From positions 2,664 through 13,448 of the forward strand of contig PLZT01000422.1 in NCBI GenBank assembly GCA_003152255.1: DNA of 10,785 bases, read 5' to 3'. The position numbers were made by a program, and so were the translations under genes. This DNA is from Methylocystaceae bacterium. GTDB taxonomy: Bacteria > Pseudomonadota > Alphaproteobacteria > Rhizobiales > Beijerinckiaceae. Below the pieces are notes generated by a model. The model searched no databases and was not told where the DNA came from. It saw nothing but the letters and a program-made list of their open reading frames with translations. Positions 1 to 5,545 of the stretch are shown here, in pieces (position 1 is the first letter of the stretch; every line of letters begins with the position of its first letter).

Positions 1-476
1 AGCGGCGCGATATTGAGATCGCCGGCGAGCACGACGCGTCCGTCGGCGATGCGCTCGGTTTTGATCCATTCGGTCATTTCGTCGAGAAAATCGAGCTTAT
101 GCGCGAATTTTGGATTGATCGCCGCGTCCGGTTCGTCGCCGCCGGCGGGCACATAGAAATTATGCAGTTTCAACGGCGCGCCGCCGGCCTCCAACTCCAC
201 CGCGATATGCCGCGCATGACCGACGGCGCAAAAATCCCGGTTCTCGATCACCCGAAGCGGATGTTTCGAGGCGATGGCGACGCCGTGATAGCCCTTCTGG
301 CCGTGGATCGCGAGATGCCCATAACCCAGCGCGCGAAAATCCGCCGACGGAAACTCCGCGTCGCGGCACTTGGTTTCCTGCAGACAGATCACGTCGGGAG
401 CGTGGGCCTGGAGAAAGCGCGCCACCAGTGGCATCCGCAGGCGCACGGAATTGATGTTCCAGGTGGTGATTTTCAT
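1..476 (-). CDS. xth: Exodeoxyribonuclease III, N-terminal part (cut by window edge)
   Basis: This is the apurinic/apyrimidinic endonuclease and 3'-5' exonuclease of base excision repair; it cuts DNA 5' of abasic sites and trims blocked 3' ends. About 158 codons are present and the C-terminal part lies off the left edge. The protein begins MKITTWNINSVR, the hallmark of the exonuclease III (EEP) fold, with Asn7. LQETK follows with the metal-ligand Glu34, then NFYVPAGG with Tyr108 and AGDLNIAP with Asp153 and Asn155. These match the E. coli catalytic residues N7, E34, Y109, D151 and N153 within two positions; the remaining Asp and Asp-His catalytic residues fall outside the window. The ATG at 476 gives the canonical N terminus. 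The gene lies 33 bases downstream of the YcjF-like gene on the same strand, so co-transcription is likely. The start has an unusual duplicated leader, listed separately. Confidence 0.95.
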   Translation of the reverse strand, partial: MKITTWNINSVRLRMPLVARFLQAHAPDVICLQETKCRDAEFPSADFRALGYGHLAIHGQKGYHGVAIASKHPLRVIENRDFCAVGHARHIAVELEAGGAPLKLHNFYVPAGGDEPDAAINPKFAHKLDFLDEMTEWIKTERIADGRVVLAGDLNIAP

Positions 477-505
477 GCGGCGATTTTCATTCGGCTACGT
501 TCTCC
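474..505 (-). promoter_or_regulatory. xth translation-initiation region with duplicated start and 5-codon minicistron
   Basis: On the minus strand the nonamer ATGAAAATC occurs twice, at 490-482 and 476-468, separated by GCCGC. The second copy is the xth start. The first copy opens a five-codon frame (MKIAA) whose TGA overlaps the xth ATG as ATGA. The only good Shine-Dalgarno sequence, GGAGA at 505-501, is 10 bases from the first ATG but 24 bases from the xth ATG. Initiation at the minicistron with reinitiation at xth would therefore be the natural reading. The duplication and spacing are seen directly; translational coupling is inferred. Confidence 0.45.
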
Positions 506-509
506 AAAC

Positions 510-1592
510 TCACGATTTCGTCTTGTCGCCGAACAAGAACGGCGCCACCTCGGCGACTCCCGGCTGCTTCTCGGCGCAAAAGGGCATGGGGCGGCACACC
601 GCCATAGCCGAAAGTCCGACGCGGGCGGTCAGCAAGCCGTTCAGCACGCCTTCACCGAGCCGCGCCGAAACCTTCGCCGCTATGCCGTGGCCAACCAATT
701 GCTGCAACAGCGAGTCGCCGATCGCGAGGCCGCCGGTGATCGCGAGATGCGAGCCCACGGAGCGCGCCAGTTTGAAGAAACCCAACAGGCCCGGACGTCC
801 GCCGTAGATTTCGGCGATGCGGCGCATCAGGGCGATCGCCTGGGCGGCGACGAAAATCAAATCGACCAACGCGCGCGGGCTGATTGTGGTGACGACCGAA
901 ACGCGTTTGGACGCGGTGGCGATTTCGCGCCGCGCCAATTCGTCGAGCGGCAGCACCAGTGTGCGTTCGGCGAGATCGATGAGGTCGCGTCCGTCGATGA
1001 TCTCGCGCGACAGCTCCAGCACGCGCGCCCGCGCCCGCGCGGTTTCCGGACGCTTTTCGTAGACCGCGCAAAGTTCGAGGAGAAGCGCGCGCGCGCGCTT
1101 TCCGTCGTCGTCGGCGCGCGCCTTCGCCAGCGCGATGTGGAGTTTGGCGATTTTGTTCTGGCGCATCATCGTGCGGATTTCGCGCGCGAATAAAATAAGC
1201 GCGGCGACCGCCAGGGCGGCGGCGAGCGCGAAGCCAATGGTCCCAAGGAGGGCGGAGTGCGCGAAAAGGTCTTCGACGAGCTTGGTCACCCACAAAGTGA
1301 CGGCGAGCGAGGTCAAGCCGGTGAGCGCCGACCAGAACACGCCGCCCCAGGATAGGAGGAAGCGGCGCAAAAGACCCCCGGCCTGCGCCTCCTCCACCGC
1401 CTGTTCGTCGGCCTCGAGATCGCCCTCGGCGCCCGCGCGGCGACTCGCGAAGGGGTCTTCCTCGGGTTCGATGACCTTGGTGGCGAAAGGCCGCGCCTGC
1501 TCTTGCGCCTCCCGCGCGGTTTTGGGCGGAACCACGGTGTCGCCGTCGAGGCGAAAGGCTCTTGGGCGCGGTCGGCGCTCTGGTTCGGTCAT
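510..1592 (-). CDS. YcjF-like (TIGR01620/UPF0283, DUF697) inner-membrane protein
   Basis: A 360-residue protein starting MTEPERRPRPRAFRLDGD. The short PRAFRLD-type opening after a charged start is typical of alphaproteobacterial TIGR01620 proteins, which is why the ATG at 1592 is preferred over the longer open frame that begins at 1793. Residues 1-75 are hydrophilic and acidic. Two hydrophobic helices follow at about 82-103 and 115-136. Then comes a helical, basic cytoplasmic region (about 140-250) and a C-terminal DUF697-like portion with a small-residue-rich stretch near LARSVGSHLAITGGLAIGDS. The family's biochemical function is unknown. In many Proteobacteria it is encoded directly after the GTPase-like YcjX (DUF463) and linked to envelope stress. 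No YcjX is adjacent here: upstream is a divergent intergenic region and then plsY. Only a weak AAGAG ribosome site precedes the start. Family assignment is confident; the role is not known. Confidence 0.85.
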   Translation of the reverse strand: MTEPERRPRPRAFRLDGDTVVPPKTAREAQEQARPFATKVIEPEEDPFASRRAGAEGDLEADEQAVEEAQAGGLLRRFLLSWGGVFWSALTGLTSLAVTLWVTKLVEDLFAHSALLGTIGFALAAALAVAALILFAREIRTMMRQNKIAKLHIALAKARADDDGKRARALLLELCAVYEKRPETARARARVLELSREIIDGRDLIDLAERTLVLPLDELARREIATASKRVSVVTTISPRALVDLIFVAAQAIALMRRIAEIYGGRPGLLGFFKLARSVGSHLAITGGLAIGDSLLQQLVGHGIAAKVSARLGEGVLNGLLTARVGLSAMAVCRPMPFCAEKQPGVAEVAPFLFGDKTKS

Positions 1593-1765
1593 GAGGCGCT
1601 CTTGATGGGCGTCCGCTTCGAACGCCGGACGATGGGGGCCCGCGGCGGGCTCGGCCTCCTTTACTCCCTTGGCGCGGAAAACGGGAGCCCCCATAGAATG
1701 GGAAATAGCCTCGGTTGGCGCAATGGCTCTTGGCCGGCCATCTCTGGCGCGCGGGTCGGCGCGCC

Positions 1766-1803
1766 CGAGTTGACCGCCCGAGTTAACCGCCAAGTTAACT
1801 GCC
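1766..1803. repeat. Three tandem 12-13 bp AGTTrAC repeats, candidate operator
   Basis: Three nearly identical units follow one another: CGAGTTGACCGCC (1766-1778), CGAGTTAACCGCC (1779-1791) and AAGTTAACTGCC (1792-1803). They share the core AGTT(A/G)AC at 13- and 12-base intervals, a little over one helical turn, and units 2 and 3 carry the palindrome GTTAAC. They lie about 35 bases upstream of the predicted plsY promoter and about 175 bases upstream of the divergent start at 1592. This arrangement suits cooperative binding of a regulator, but no regulator can be named from the sequence. Confidence 0.5.
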
Positions 1804-1837
1804 TGGCGCGAAACGCCGAGCGCGGCCCGCGGATTGG

Positions 1838-1866
1838 TTGCGGCGAGCGAGCCCGTCGGCTAGCAT
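1838..1866 (+). promoter_or_regulatory. Possible plsY-dprA promoter
   Basis: TTGCGG (1838-1843) and TAGCAT (1861-1866) are separated by exactly 17 bases, a reasonable alphaproteobacterial housekeeping promoter. It lies about 80 bases upstream of the plsY ATG. This is judged by eye from the consensus only. Confidence 0.35.
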
Positions 1867-1946
1867 CGCGGCCGCCATTCCCATAAGGGTTGCGCGCCGC
1901 GACCCAGCGGCGATTCCCCTCCTCAGCAGCGTGTTGTCCCAAGCCG

Positions 1947-2549
1947 ATGTCGTCCCTTCCGTCCTTCGCCTCCGATGCGCTGGCTTTCGCGCTGGCCTAT
2001 CTGCTCGGCTCGATTCCCTTCGGCCTCCTGCTGACCCGCGGCGCGGGCGCGGGCGACATTCGCTCGATCGGCTCCGGCAATATCGGGGCGACCAACGTAT
2101 TGCGCACCGGTCGCAAGGATCTCGCGGCGGCGACCTTGCTGCTGGACGCGCTCAAGGGCGCTCTCGCGGTGTTGCTCGGCGGCTGGCTCGCCCCCGGCGC
2201 CGCGATGGTCGCGGCTCTCGGCGCGTTTTTCGGCCATATCGCGCCGGTTTGGCTGCGCTTTCGCGGCGGCAAGGGGGTCGCGGTCTTTATTGGCGCGCTG
2301 CTCGCGCTTCACTGGCCGACCGGCCTGATCGTCTGCGCCGTGTGGCTCGCCGCCGCCTATCTGTGGCGGTTCTCGTCGCTTTCGGCCTTGCTCGCCTCGG
2401 CGTCCGCGCCTTTCGTTCTCTGGGGTTTCGGCCATGGCGAGCAGGCGCTGGTCATCGCGATGATGGCCGCGCTGCTGTGGTGGAAGCACAGTGAAAATAT
2501 CGCGCGGCTGATCTCCGGGACGGAGAGCCGCATCGGGCAAAAGACATGA
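1947..2549 (+). CDS. plsY: Glycerol-3-phosphate acyltransferase PlsY (acyl-phosphate dependent)
   Basis: Integral inner-membrane enzyme that transfers the acyl group from acyl-phosphate (made by PlsX) to sn-glycerol 3-phosphate, giving 1-acyl-glycerol 3-phosphate, the first committed step of phospholipid synthesis. The 200 residues match the usual family length of about 200. All three family motifs are visible: [16 protein letters not shown] after the first helix, [17 protein letters not shown] in the middle, and [13 protein letters not shown] near the C terminus. Several membrane helices lie between them, beginning with [18 protein letters not shown]. The ATG at 1947 gives the standard short N terminus. 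An upstream in-frame TTG at 1890 would add 19 unconserved residues and has no properly spaced ribosome site. Its stop overlaps the dprA start as ATGA, so the two are translationally coupled. In many relatives pyrC lies just upstream; it is not seen here. Confidence 0.95.
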   Translation: MSSLPSFASDALAFALAYLLGSIPFGLLLTRGAGAGDIRSIGSGNIGATNVLRTGRKDLAAATLLLDALKGALAVLLGGWLAPGAAMVAALGAFFGHIAPVWLRFRGGKGVAVFIGALLALHWPTGLIVCAVWLAAAYLWRFSSLSALLASASAPFVLWGFGHGEQALVIAMMAALLWWKHSENIARLISGTESRIGQKT

Positions 2550-3814
2550 CATCGCCGGGCCAATCGACGAGCCATCTGTCCGATGGGCAGTTGCTCGATT
2601 GGTTGCGCCTGATCCGAAGCGAGAACATCGGTCCACGCACTTTCCGCGAATTGGTCAACCGTTACGGCGGCGCCTCGGCGGCGCTGGAGGCGTTGCCGGA
2701 GCTTGTCGCGCGCTCGCTCAAGGGGCGCGCGATACGTATCGCGGATCGAGACGAAGCGCTGCGCGAGATCGAGGCGTCGCGGGCGATGGGCGCGCGCTTC
2801 ATCGTCACCAGCGACCCTGAATACCCGCCGCTGCTGCGGATGATCGACAGCGCGCCGCCCCTGCTGATGATTCGCGGCGACGCGCGCGCTCTCGCCAGGC
2901 CCTGCGTCGCGATCGTCGGCTCACGCAACGCCTCGGCGTCGGGGCTCGCTTTCACCGAGCGTCTGGCGCGCGGCCTCGCGCGCGAGGATTATGTGATCGT
3001 CTCGGGCCTTGCGCGCGGCGTCGACACGGCGGCCCATCGCGCCTGTGTCGACACTGGAACGGTCGCGGTTCTCGCCGGCGGCCATGCGCGGCCTTACCCT
3101 TCCGAAAACGCGCCCTTGCTCGAAAAAATCGTCCAGTCCGGCGGCGCCGTGATCTCCGAAATGCCGCTGGAATGGGAGCCGCGCGGCCGCGATTTTCCGC
3201 GCCGCAACCGGCTCGTCTCGGGCCTCGCCCTCGGCACGGTCGTCGTTGAGGCGGCGCGTCGGTCGGGCTCGCTGATCACGGCCCGTTTCGCGGCGGAGCA
3301 GGGGCGCGAGGTTTTCGCCGTGCCGGGCTCGCCGCAAGATCCACGCGCCGAGGGAACCAACGACCTTTTGCGCGAAGGCGCGACGCTCTGCGCCTGTGTC
3401 GAGGATGTGACGCGCGTTCTCCAGGCGCGCCGCAAGGGGCCTTCGCCCGGCGGGGATCTCTTCGGCGAGTCCGCGCCGTCAATCGAGGAAGAGCCGCTGT
3501 TCGACGAACTGGATCTGTTTTCTTTTCGCGAAGCGCCGCCGCCGCCGCCGCGCGCGGCGCCCGCCGAGGCCCGGTTCGTTTCGCCGCCGTCGATCCCGCG
3601 ATTCGCCGGGAGCGAGGCGCCGGCCGCGAACGCCCGCGACCTCGTGTTGTCGCTGCTCTCGCCGGCGCCGGTCGCGATCGACGAACTCATTCGCGCGGTC
3701 GGCCTTCCCGCGCGCGACGTGCAAACCGCGCTGCTCGATCTCGATCTCGAAGGCCGGCTGGAGCGCCACGGAGCGGCGCTGGTTTCGCTGCTCGTCGAAA
3801 AGCCCGAGGCTTGA
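2546..3814 (+). CDS. dprA: DNA-processing protein DprA (DprA/Smf family)
   Basis: Cytoplasmic protein that binds incoming single-stranded DNA during transformation and helps load RecA. It is kept in many species not known to be competent. The 422 residues show the full alphaproteobacterial layout. An N-terminal helical SAM/HhH-like region covers about 15-60. The Rossmann-like core covers about 118-290, with [66 protein letters not shown] and [24 protein letters not shown] proline-rich, probably disordered linker covers about 295-360, including a run of five prolines at 331-335. A DprA-type winged-helix domain covers about 362-415. In the usual GG-x-D-x-x-YP position this protein reads [11 protein letters not shown]. 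The start overlaps the plsY stop. The convergent gene ends only 6 bases beyond its stop, and no clear terminator hairpin lies between them. Confidence 0.96.
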   Translation: MTSPGQSTSHLSDGQLLDWLRLIRSENIGPRTFRELVNRYGGASAALEALPELVARSLKGRAIRIADRDEALREIEASRAMGARFIVTSDPEYPPLLRMIDSAPPLLMIRGDARALARPCVAIVGSRNASASGLAFTERLARGLAREDYVIVSGLARGVDTAAHRACVDTGTVAVLAGGHARPYPSENAPLLEKIVQSGGAVISEMPLEWEPRGRDFPRRNRLVSGLALGTVVVEAARRSGSLITARFAAEQGREVFAVPGSPQDPRAEGTNDLLREGATLCACVEDVTRVLQARRKGPSPGGDLFGESAPSIEEEPLFDELDLFSFREAPPPPPRAAPAEARFVSPPSIPRFAGSEAPAANARDLVLSLLSPAPVAIDELIRAVGLPARDVQTALLDLDLEGRLERHGAALVSLLVEKPEA

Positions 3815-3820
3815 AGCGAT

Positions 3821-4072
3821 TTAATCCGTCATCGCTCTCGCGCGATCGCGGGTGTCGTTTTCCCTAGCGTAGATTTGCGCCTCGACCCGCGCGAGATTGA
3901 GGAAATAGGCGAGCATCGGCAGACGAGCCTTGCCGGCGAGTTCCGCCAGCTCCGCCGTCATTTCGGCGATATAGGCCGCGAGCGAGGCGGCGTCTTCGGT
4001 GGGGGAGGATTGCTCTTCAGGGATGCGCCGCGCCAGGTTTTGTTCCGCCGTCGTCCGAGAAATTCCGTCCAT
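3821..4072 (-). CDS. Small conserved hypothetical protein (83 aa)
   Basis: I do not recognise a named family, but the core resembles short hypothetical proteins that I recall from Hyphomicrobiales genomes. The N-terminal 25 residues are polar and probably disordered. Residues about 28-70 form two predicted amphipathic helices, with AAYIAEMTAELAELAGKA followed by LPMLAYFLNLARVEAQ, and the tail is charged. There is no signal peptide or true membrane span, so it is probably a small cytoplasmic helical-hairpin or adaptor protein. The ATG at 4072 is well supported by an AGGGAGAAG ribosome site about 6 bases upstream. A good promoter overlapping a 23-bp palindrome lies just upstream, so it seems separately regulated although it follows ruvX on the same strand. 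Function unknown. Confidence 0.75.
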   Translation of the reverse strand: MDGISRTTAEQNLARRIPEEQSSPTEDAASLAAYIAEMTAELAELAGKARLPMLAYFLNLARVEAQIYARENDTRDRARAMTD

Positions 4073-4123
4073 TAAATCTTCTCCCTGGCGCGATTTTCGG
4101 GGCCAGTCGTATAAGCTGCATTC

Positions 4124-4153
4124 ATAATCGCATTGACAACCTTAGGTTGTCAA
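4124..4153 (-). promoter_or_regulatory. Predicted promoter for the 83-aa gene
   Basis: On the minus strand TTGACA (4153-4148), a perfect -35 box, is followed after 18 bases by GATTAT (4129-4124), which matches four of six positions of TATAAT. Transcription would start near 4116, giving a leader of about 45 bases before the ATG at 4072. The -35 box is formed by one arm of the palindrome 4132-4154. Confidence 0.5.
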
Positions 4154-4154
4154 T
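4132..4154. promoter_or_regulatory. Perfect 23-bp palindrome, candidate repressor operator
   Basis: Two 11-base arms, ATTGACAACCT (4132-4142) and AGGTTGTCAAT (4144-4154), are exact reverse complements around a single T. With one base in the loop it cannot be a good RNA hairpin, so a dimeric DNA-binding protein is more likely. It covers the -35 box and part of the spacer of the predicted promoter for the 83-aa gene. TTGACA appears on both strands by symmetry. Its size suits dimeric winged-helix or HTH repressors (MarR- or GntR-like), but no specific regulator can be assigned and none is encoded next to it. Confidence 0.6.
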
Positions 4155-4192
4155 TGGTCTAATCATCTATTATGGTTGAATGTTCGCGCCCA

Positions 4193-4678
4193 TCAATCCG
4201 CCGTGGCGGCGAGCCGCGCCAGCCGGTCGAGCGCGCCCTGCAAAATATAGGCGGCGGCCATCCGGTCGACGACCTCGGCGCGCTTGGCGCGCGAAACATC
4301 CTGCGAAATCAACTCTCTAGTAACTGCGGCGGTGGACAGTCGCTCGTCCCAATAGACATGCGGCACGGGCGACAGCTTCGATAGATTTCGCATGAAGGCC
4401 CGCGTCGCCTGGACGCGCGGGCCGTCGGAGCCGTCCATGTTGAGCGGCAGGCCGATCACGATAGCCAAAACATCGAATTCCTTCAAGCGCTTAAGCAGAG
4501 TTTCCGCATCGGCGGAAAACTTCACCCGCCTTATCGTGTCGAGCGGCGAGGCGAGGCGCCGCTCCACGTCCGATAGCGCGAGACCTATTGTTTTTGTTCC
4601 GAGATCCAGCCCCATCAACCGGCCCTTTTTGGGCAGCTGGGCGGCGAGTTCCTCGATCGTCGTCTGTCCATTTATCAT
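4193..4678 (-). CDS. ruvX: Putative Holliday junction resolvase / pre-16S rRNA nuclease RuvX (YqgF)
   Basis: RNase H-fold nuclease of the YqgF family. It is annotated as a Holliday junction resolvase and is known in E. coli for maturing the 5' end of 16S rRNA. The 161 residues match the family. The motifs are [19 protein letters not shown] (about 19-37, first catalytic Asp), [17 protein letters not shown] (about 73-89), YWDERLST (about 109-116, catalytic Glu) and [18 protein letters not shown] (about 134-151, last catalytic Asp). It is divergent from the UPF0173 gene across 48 bases. A plausible -10 box for that gene (TATCAT, 4689-4694) lies in the gap, but I found no good -35. The ATG at 4678 has only TAGG immediately before it, and a TTGCGC/TAGCGC pair spaced 16 bases apart would put the transcript start near the ATG, so leader-poor initiation is possible. 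Confidence 0.95.
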   Translation of the reverse strand: MINGQTTIEELAAQLPKKGRLMGLDLGTKTIGLALSDVERRLASPLDTIRRVKFSADAETLLKRLKEFDVLAIVIGLPLNMDGSDGPRVQATRAFMRNLSKLSPVPHVYWDERLSTAAVTRELISQDVSRAKRAEVVDRMAAAYILQGALDRLARLAATAD

Positions 4679-4726
4679 CCTAGAGCGCTATCATGCGCCA
4701 CGGCCCGCGCAAACCCGGAAAAACCC

Positions 4727-5425
4727 ATGAAAATCACCTGGCTCGGCCATTCGGCCTTTCGCGTCGAGATCGGCGAGAGTATAATCCTGCTCGACCCGTT
4801 CCTGTCCGGCAACCCAAATTTCACCGCGCATTTTCGCGCATCCACGCGCGGCGCGACGCATATTCTGCTCACCCACGGGCATGACGACCACATTGGCGAC
4901 ACGCTGCGAATCGCCGACGAGACCGGCGCCGAGATCGTCGCCAATTTCGACCTCTGCATGTGGCTCGAAAGCCAGGGCGCCAAAAAAATAAATCCGGGCA
5001 ACACCGGCGGCAAAATCCCCTGCGGAAATTTTTCGGTCGGCATCACCGACGCCCGCCATTCCGCCAGCACGATCGTGGACGGCGCGCCGGTCTATCTCGG
5101 GCCCGCCAACGGGCTCATCGTCGAGAGCGCCGAGGCGCCGACGCTTTATCACATGGGCGACACCGGAATCTTTGGCGACATGGCGCTGATATCGGAGCTT
5201 TATGCGCCGAAAATCGGCCTCGTCCCGGTCGGCGGCCGCTTCACCATGGACGGCGCGATGGCGGCGCTGGCGGTCAAACGCTACTTCGACTTCGAGACAG
5301 TAATCCCCTGCCATTACGGCACTTTCGACGCGATAGCCCCAGACGCTTCCGAGTTCATCGCGGCGATGCAGGGCGCGAAGACGCGGGTTTGGGCGGGCGC
5401 GGTGGGGGAGAGTTTTGTGGTTTGA
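4727..5425 (+). CDS. UPF0173 metal-dependent hydrolase (metallo-beta-lactamase fold)
   Basis: A 232-residue MBL-fold hydrolase of the UPF0173/YtkL type; its physiological substrate is unknown. It starts MKITWLGHSAFRVE, the signature opening of the family (His8). THGHDDHIGD (49-58) carries the first metal-ligand group (His50, His52, Asp54, His55). His111 in DARHS, Asp145 in MGDTGIFGD and His196 in CHYGTF complete the expected bimetal site. There is no signal peptide, so it is cytoplasmic. A GGAAAAA ribosome site precedes the ATG. It is commonly found near ruvX and gatC/gatA in Hyphomicrobiales; here a large accessory gene separates it from gatC. Family assignment is strong, biochemical role open. 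Confidence 0.92.
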   Translation: MKITWLGHSAFRVEIGESIILLDPFLSGNPNFTAHFRASTRGATHILLTHGHDDHIGDTLRIADETGAEIVANFDLCMWLESQGAKKINPGNTGGKIPCGNFSVGITDARHSASTIVDGAPVYLGPANGLIVESAEAPTLYHMGDTGIFGDMALISELYAPKIGLVPVGGRFTMDGAMAALAVKRYFDFETVIPCHYGTFDAIAPDASEFIAAMQGAKTRVWAGAVGESFVV

Positions 5426-5444
5426 TGCGGGGCGCGGCGATCGC

Positions 5445-5534
5445 CCGCCGTCATTGCGCGGAGCGAAGCGACGCGGCAATCCAGGGGCCGCGCGCGACTC
5501 GTGCACTGCTTCGCTTCGCTCGCAATGACGGCGG
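5445..5534. repeat. 90-bp dispersed-type inverted repeat
   Basis: The 14-base ends CCGCCGTCATTGCG (5445-5458) and CGCAATGACGGCGG (5521-5534) are perfect reverse complements. Inside them the symmetry continues imperfectly with GCGAAGCGA-type sequence on both sides, around a central GCAATCCAGGGGCCGC section. The GTCATTGCG, GAGCGAAGCGA and CAATCCAGG modules are typical of a very common intergenic repeat in Hyphomicrobiales. Lying just after the hydrolase stop and 11 bases before the end of the convergent gene, it could form a long bidirectional hairpin and act as a terminator. It has no U-tract. Confidence 0.8.
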
Positions 5535-5545
5535 AGAGGCGGCTC

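Larger units (their letters stand above)
1593..1946. other. Divergent intergenic region (354 bases) between the YcjF-like gene and plsY
   Basis: Frames that cross this stretch give arginine/proline-rich, low-complexity translations without recognisable domains, so I see no gene in it. The minus-strand frame does stay open upstream of the YcjF-like start as far as an ATG at 1793, but that added 67-residue segment shows nothing conserved. The region holds a cluster of three tandem repeats (1766-1803) and a plausible sigma70-type promoter for plsY (1838-1866), both listed separately. It must also carry the promoter for the YcjF-like gene, which I could not place. Confidence 0.6.

Noticed and set aside
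99..1193. Long plus-strand open frame opposite xth and the YcjF-like gene
   Set aside because: It runs through two well-supported minus-strand genes and gives a low-complexity Arg/Gln/Ala sequence.
1593..1793. Longer N terminus for the YcjF-like gene starting at 1793
   Set aside because: The additional 67 residues are not family-like, whereas the MTEPERR...PRAFRLD start at 1592 is.
1783..1798. TTAA pair as a CtrA cell-cycle regulator site
   Set aside because: The two TTAA motifs are separated by 8 bases rather than the canonical 7, and a third repeat unit better explains the pattern as tandem repeats.
3535..3556. CCG-triplet run in dprA as a phase-variation tract
   Set aside because: It is a triplet repeat encoding prolines in a disordered linker, so length changes would stay in frame; ordinary for high-GC linkers.
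4691..5506. Minus-strand open frame of about 270 codons opposite the UPF0173 hydrolase
   Set aside because: It covers a complete MBL-fold gene in antisense and part of the dispersed-type repeat; no recognisable protein features.
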